A DNA stretch of 25,747 bases from an uncultured Bacteroidales bacterium. GTDB lineage: Bacteria > Bacteroidota > Bacteroidia > Bacteroidales > P3. Below are positions 23,367 to 25,747 of the stretch, piece by piece (within the stretch, counting starts at the first letter, position 1; each line of letters opens with the position of its first letter). Both the position numbers and the translations under genes were made by a program. The notes beneath the pieces are model-generated. The model did not search any database. It was not told where the DNA came from and saw nothing but the letters and a program-made list of their open reading frames with translations. The stretch spans positions 1 to 25,747 of the forward strand of contig CALEFF010000011.1 in NCBI GenBank assembly GCA_937876865.1, given 5' to 3'.

Positions 23367-23441
23367 TTTCTTTGATTTTTTATTTTTTTTCTTTGAGTTA
23401 TTTTCTTAAAACAAAGAAATATTCGTACTTTTGCAAAGAAA
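23367..23441. repeat. Symmetric array of four TTTCTTTG boxes between trmH and yitT
   Basis: TTTCTTTG occurs at 23367-23374 and 23387-23394 on the plus strand. Its complement CAAAGAAA occurs at 23412-23419 and 23434-23441. The two nested inverted pairs share a centre at about 23403, and boxes on each side are 20 and 22 bases apart, about two helical turns. The surrounding DNA is T-rich, so part of the match could be composition. Confidence 0.5.
23426..23433 (+). promoter_or_regulatory. -7 element of the yitT-family gene promoter
   Basis: TACTTTTG matches TAnnTTTG, 21 bases before the ATG at 23455. No TTG lies near 19 bases upstream. The last CAAAGAAA box directly follows this element, over the expected transcription start. 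Confidence 0.6.
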
Positions 23442-23454
23442 AATTTAAAGATTT

Positions 23455-24423
23455 ATGGCAGATATAAAACAAAAACTTTCAACTAATTTAAAAATTGTAG
23501 CAGATGTGCTTAAAACTTCCAAATTTTGGGTGGAATTGCTTATTATGACACTCGGAATGATGGTAACTGCTTGTGCGGTTTATTACTTCCTTGTTCCAAG
23601 TAAATTGATTATCGGAACAATTTCAGGTTTATCAATTGTGATAAGTGGAGTTTCAGAACAATTATTTGGAGTACCTTTGCAGGTTTCAACAGTTATTTTT
23701 GTGATTAATGCAATTCTGTTGATTTTAGCCTACTTCCTTATCGGTAAAGAGTTCGGTTTAAAAACCGTTTATACAGCTTTGATTCTCGGACCAATGATTA
23801 GCGTTTTGGAAACTTACTTTCCATACGAAAACTTCATAAGAGAAGGCGGTGCAATCCCATCTATTATGGGCGATATTTGGTTTGACCTTTGTTGTTTCGT
23901 ACTTCTTTTGAGTGCTGCACAGACTGTGCTTTTCCGAATCAACGCTTCAACCGGTGGACTTGATATTTTAGCAAAGATTGTAAACAAATATTTACATTTT
24001 GACATAGGTGCTTCCGTTTCTGTCGCAGGTGCAATAATTTGTTGTACAGCTTTTGCAATCAATCCTTTCCACATGGTTGTTATTGGTTTGATTGGCACAT
24101 GGATTAACGGACTTGTGATAGATTATTTCACCGCTGGCTTAAACAACAAAAAGCGTGTGTGTATTATTTCTTCACAACACGAACGCCTAAGAGAGTTTAT
24201 CGTTAATGATTTAGTAAGAGGAGTTACTCTTTACGAAGTAATAGGTGGATATAGTCAAGAAAAGAAAATAGAAATTGAAGTCTTGCTTAACAAAGATGAG
24301 TTTACAAGATTGATGAAACTAATAGATGAAGAAAAAATTGATGCTTTCGTTACAGCAGGTAATGTAAGCGAAGTTTACGGTCTTTGGATGAGCAAGAAAA
24401 GCAAACAAAGAAGAAAAATTTAA
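23455..24423 (+). CDS. YitT-family membrane protein (DUF161/DUF2179)
   Basis: 322-residue inner-membrane protein. Five to six hydrophobic segments lie in residues 25-225, with conserved YYFLVPSKLIIGTISGLSIVI, FGLKTVYTAL and RINASTGGLDILAKIVNKY, typical of the YitT/DUF161 domain. The soluble C-terminal DUF2179 domain follows, with KKRVCIISSQHERLREFIVNDLVRGVTLYEVIGGYSQEKKIEIEVLLNKDEF and IDEEKIDAFVTAGNVSEVYG. Transported or sensed molecule is unknown; DUF2179 resembles small ligand-binding regulatory domains. Single-gene unit with its own -7 element and a strong terminator. Confidence 0.92.
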   Translation: MADIKQKLSTNLKIVADVLKTSKFWVELLIMTLGMMVTACAVYYFLVPSKLIIGTISGLSIVISGVSEQLFGVPLQVSTVIFVINAILLILAYFLIGKEFGLKTVYTALILGPMISVLETYFPYENFIREGGAIPSIMGDIWFDLCCFVLLLSAAQTVLFRINASTGGLDILAKIVNKYLHFDIGASVSVAGAIICCTAFAINPFHMVVIGLIGTWINGLVIDYFTAGLNNKKRVCIISSQHERLREFIVNDLVRGVTLYEVIGGYSQEKKIEIEVLLNKDEFTRLMKLIDEEKIDAFVTAGNVSEVYGLWMSKKSKQRRKI

Positions 24424-24431
24424 TCAAAGAA

Positions 24432-24461
24432 AAAAAAGCAACCTTGTTTGGTTGCTTTTTT
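24432..24461. terminator. Bidirectional terminator between yitT-family gene and T9SS cargo gene
   Basis: Arms aaaaaagcaacc (24432-24443) and ggttgctttttt (24450-24461) are perfectly complementary with a six-base loop. The A and T runs at either end can serve transcripts from both sides. Confidence 0.9.
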
Positions 24462-24468
24462 CTTTTTC

Positions 24469-25560
24469 TTAGTTTACGATAAATTTCTTATCTATTTTTC
24501 CTTTTTCGGTCTTAATTCTAAGGATATATGTTCCTGATTTGTATTGTGAAACATCTATTTGCATTGTTTTAGAGTTTGTATTCTTTCTTTCAATCAAACG
24601 ATTCAAGGCATCATACACCTCTATCTCTAAAACATTGTAATCACAAAGAATATTTAATTCATCTCTTACAGGATTAGGATAGAGCTCTACGCTCTCTTCT
24701 GAAAGAAAAACAGAAGTCAAACCACTTGTCGTTGTATCCTCTGCAACCTTTATAGCACAATATCCCCAAGGCAAACAAACCACCGTATCACATACTTCAT
24801 AATAACTTGTAGTCATAAAAGGACTTGCAAAAGCATCGTATGTATTATTATCATTTCCCCATTGCACATCATCAACGTAAATCCAAGATCTACTATCCTC
24901 AAACTGAACGTATGGTTTATATTTTGTACTTATACCATACGGTGCACAATATCCATTTGCGAATCTTTCATTTGTAACACAATATTCTTCTAATCTTAAT
25001 GGTGGTATTTGAGGATGTGATCCAGGACTATAAATTGCCGCATAAGATTCTAATGAAATATAGTAATCTTCATATAAAGTTAAAGTATCATCAAATATAC
25101 ATTCAATCCAAGGATCTAAATCCACTTGTCCATAAAATACATCATTAAAATTTTCTGCTGATATTATGAATTCCTTAGCGTAAATTTCTGTTGTTAAATT
25201 CTTATCCCATACACCAACCTTAATTGTGTTATACCCCTCTTGATACCATGCAGAAATCAAAAACGCAGTTCCCATTAAAGAAACACTATCCCCTTCTTGA
25301 ACTTCATAACGTTGTGCTATTCTAACCACTCCTTGCGAATTTACATTATACATAATCTGAAATGTAGCAGTTGTCACAATAGTTCCGTCTAAAGTATTAG
25401 GAATTTCCCTACTTGGATAACCAATAGGATCTATCATTGGAGGAAATATGTACTGCGATGTATATTCATTTTGCAAAAAAGCGGTATCAATTTGTGCTTT
25501 TAAAACAAAAGGCACTTGCAAAATAGCAATTAAAAACACTAAACTTAATTTTTTTAGCAT
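24469..25560 (-). CDS. Secreted protein with T9SS type A sorting domain, function unknown
   Basis: 363-residue protein with a signal peptide (MLKKLSLVFLIAILQVPFVLKA, cleavage before Gln23). The C-terminal 73 residues (from 291) are a type A sorting domain: VELYPNPVRDELNI, VLEIEVYDALNRLIERK, IDVSQYKSGTYILRIKTEKG and the closing KKFIV. Such domains send proteins through the type IX secretion system to the surface or medium. The central part is beta-rich with pairs of Cys (WIECIF, EEYCVTNERFANGYCAPYG, YEVCDTVVCLPWGYCAIK) and Asp/Asn-rich loops, and has no catalytic motif I recognise. It probably depends on T9SS genes located elsewhere. No clear TAnnTTTG promoter is visible upstream. Confidence 0.88.
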   Translation of the reverse strand: MLKKLSLVFLIAILQVPFVLKAQIDTAFLQNEYTSQYIFPPMIDPIGYPSREIPNTLDGTIVTTATFQIMYNVNSQGVVRIAQRYEVQEGDSVSLMGTAFLISAWYQEGYNTIKVGVWDKNLTTEIYAKEFIISAENFNDVFYGQVDLDPWIECIFDDTLTLYEDYYISLESYAAIYSPGSHPQIPPLRLEEYCVTNERFANGYCAPYGISTKYKPYVQFEDSRSWIYVDDVQWGNDNNTYDAFASPFMTTSYYEVCDTVVCLPWGYCAIKVAEDTTTSGLTSVFLSEESVELYPNPVRDELNILCDYNVLEIEVYDALNRLIERKNTNSKTMQIDVSQYKSGTYILRIKTEKGKIDKKFIVN

Positions 25561-25629
25561 ATCATAAAAATTTACTTATTAAAAATAATTTATTAAAAAA
25601 TTACGGAATGTTGTTTGCAGTTATTTTTC

Positions 25630-25662
25630 GGAGGTTTGTACAATCAAAGTAAACAAACCTCC
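25630..25662 (-). terminator. Stem-loop after the right-edge gene, probable terminator
   Basis: Arms ggaggtttgt (25630-25639) and acaaacctcc (25653-25662) are a perfect 10-bp inverted repeat with a 13-base loop. It begins 14 bases after the stop of the partial minus-strand gene. There is no strong U-tract on either side, so it could also act as an mRNA 3' protective structure. Confidence 0.5.
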
Positions 25663-25675
25663 TTATACTATGAAG

Positions 25676-25747
25676 TTATTTTTTCCAAGAACTTGGATAT
25701 AGATAATGCTCATAATGATTTGCAAAAATTTTTCTTTGCAAAAATAT
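25676..25747 (-). CDS. C-terminal end of a gene cut by the window edge, unidentified
   Basis: The minus strand is open from the right edge to a TAA at 25676-25678, giving 23 residues that end in FANHYEHYLYPSSWKK. The aromatic-rich composition, and a stem-loop 14 bases after the stop, support a real gene end. Too little is present to name the product. Confidence 0.45.
   Translation of the reverse strand: MFLQRKIFANHYEHYLYPSSWKK

Overview
The window is ordinary chromosomal DNA from a low-GC member of the Bacteroidota, most likely Bacteroidales-like. The evidence is the lineage promoter pattern (TTG, about 19 bases, TAnnTTTG) upstream of many genes, near absence of Shine-Dalgarno sites, a T9SS type A sorting domain, a lipoprotein with an acidic surface-export-like tail after the lipobox Cys, a PUR-family protein, DUF5683 next to parAB, and the short Bacteroidota form of phosphoglycerate dehydrogenase. 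I see no rRNA, tRNA, insertion sequence, phage gene or CRISPR array. No gene-free stretch exceeds about 170 bases.

Layout. 1-2953 (minus): rpmH, rlmD and the 5' two thirds of leuS. 3124-4115 (plus): a TPR-like protein and secG. 4176-7373 (minus): a THUMP-like methyltransferase, ung and pgi. 7424-10677 (plus): a two-gene cell-envelope unit, a predicted surface lipoprotein followed by a DUF5723-like outer-membrane protein. 10647-11147 (minus): a GNAT acetyltransferase whose end overlaps the end of the previous gene. 11302-13328 (plus): serC-serA. 13464-14012 (minus): a small membrane protein. 14071-18730 (plus): the PLP-homeostasis protein YggS, a PUR protein, then parA, parB, a DUF5683 protein and hutI. 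18740-23313 (minus): a tightly packed five-gene operon, trmH-like methyltransferase, tex, an outer-membrane barrel protein, coaD and a flavin reductase. 23455-24423 (plus): a YitT-family membrane protein. 24469-25560 (minus): a T9SS-secreted protein. At the right edge is the end of one more minus-strand gene.

Most genes are core functions: translation and RNA modification, protein export, glycolysis, DNA repair, serine synthesis, CoA synthesis and chromosome partition. The least explained part is the lipoprotein/DUF5723 pair, the best candidate here for an undescribed envelope system. The most unusual non-coding signals are an exact 12-mer, TCAAAGAAAAAA, found six times (five between genes), a symmetric array of CTTTG boxes between trmH and yitT, interlocked divergent promoters at yggS, and terminator hairpins placed immediately before rlmD and parA. 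I found no convincing large novel system. All family names come from reading the protein sequences; no database search was run.
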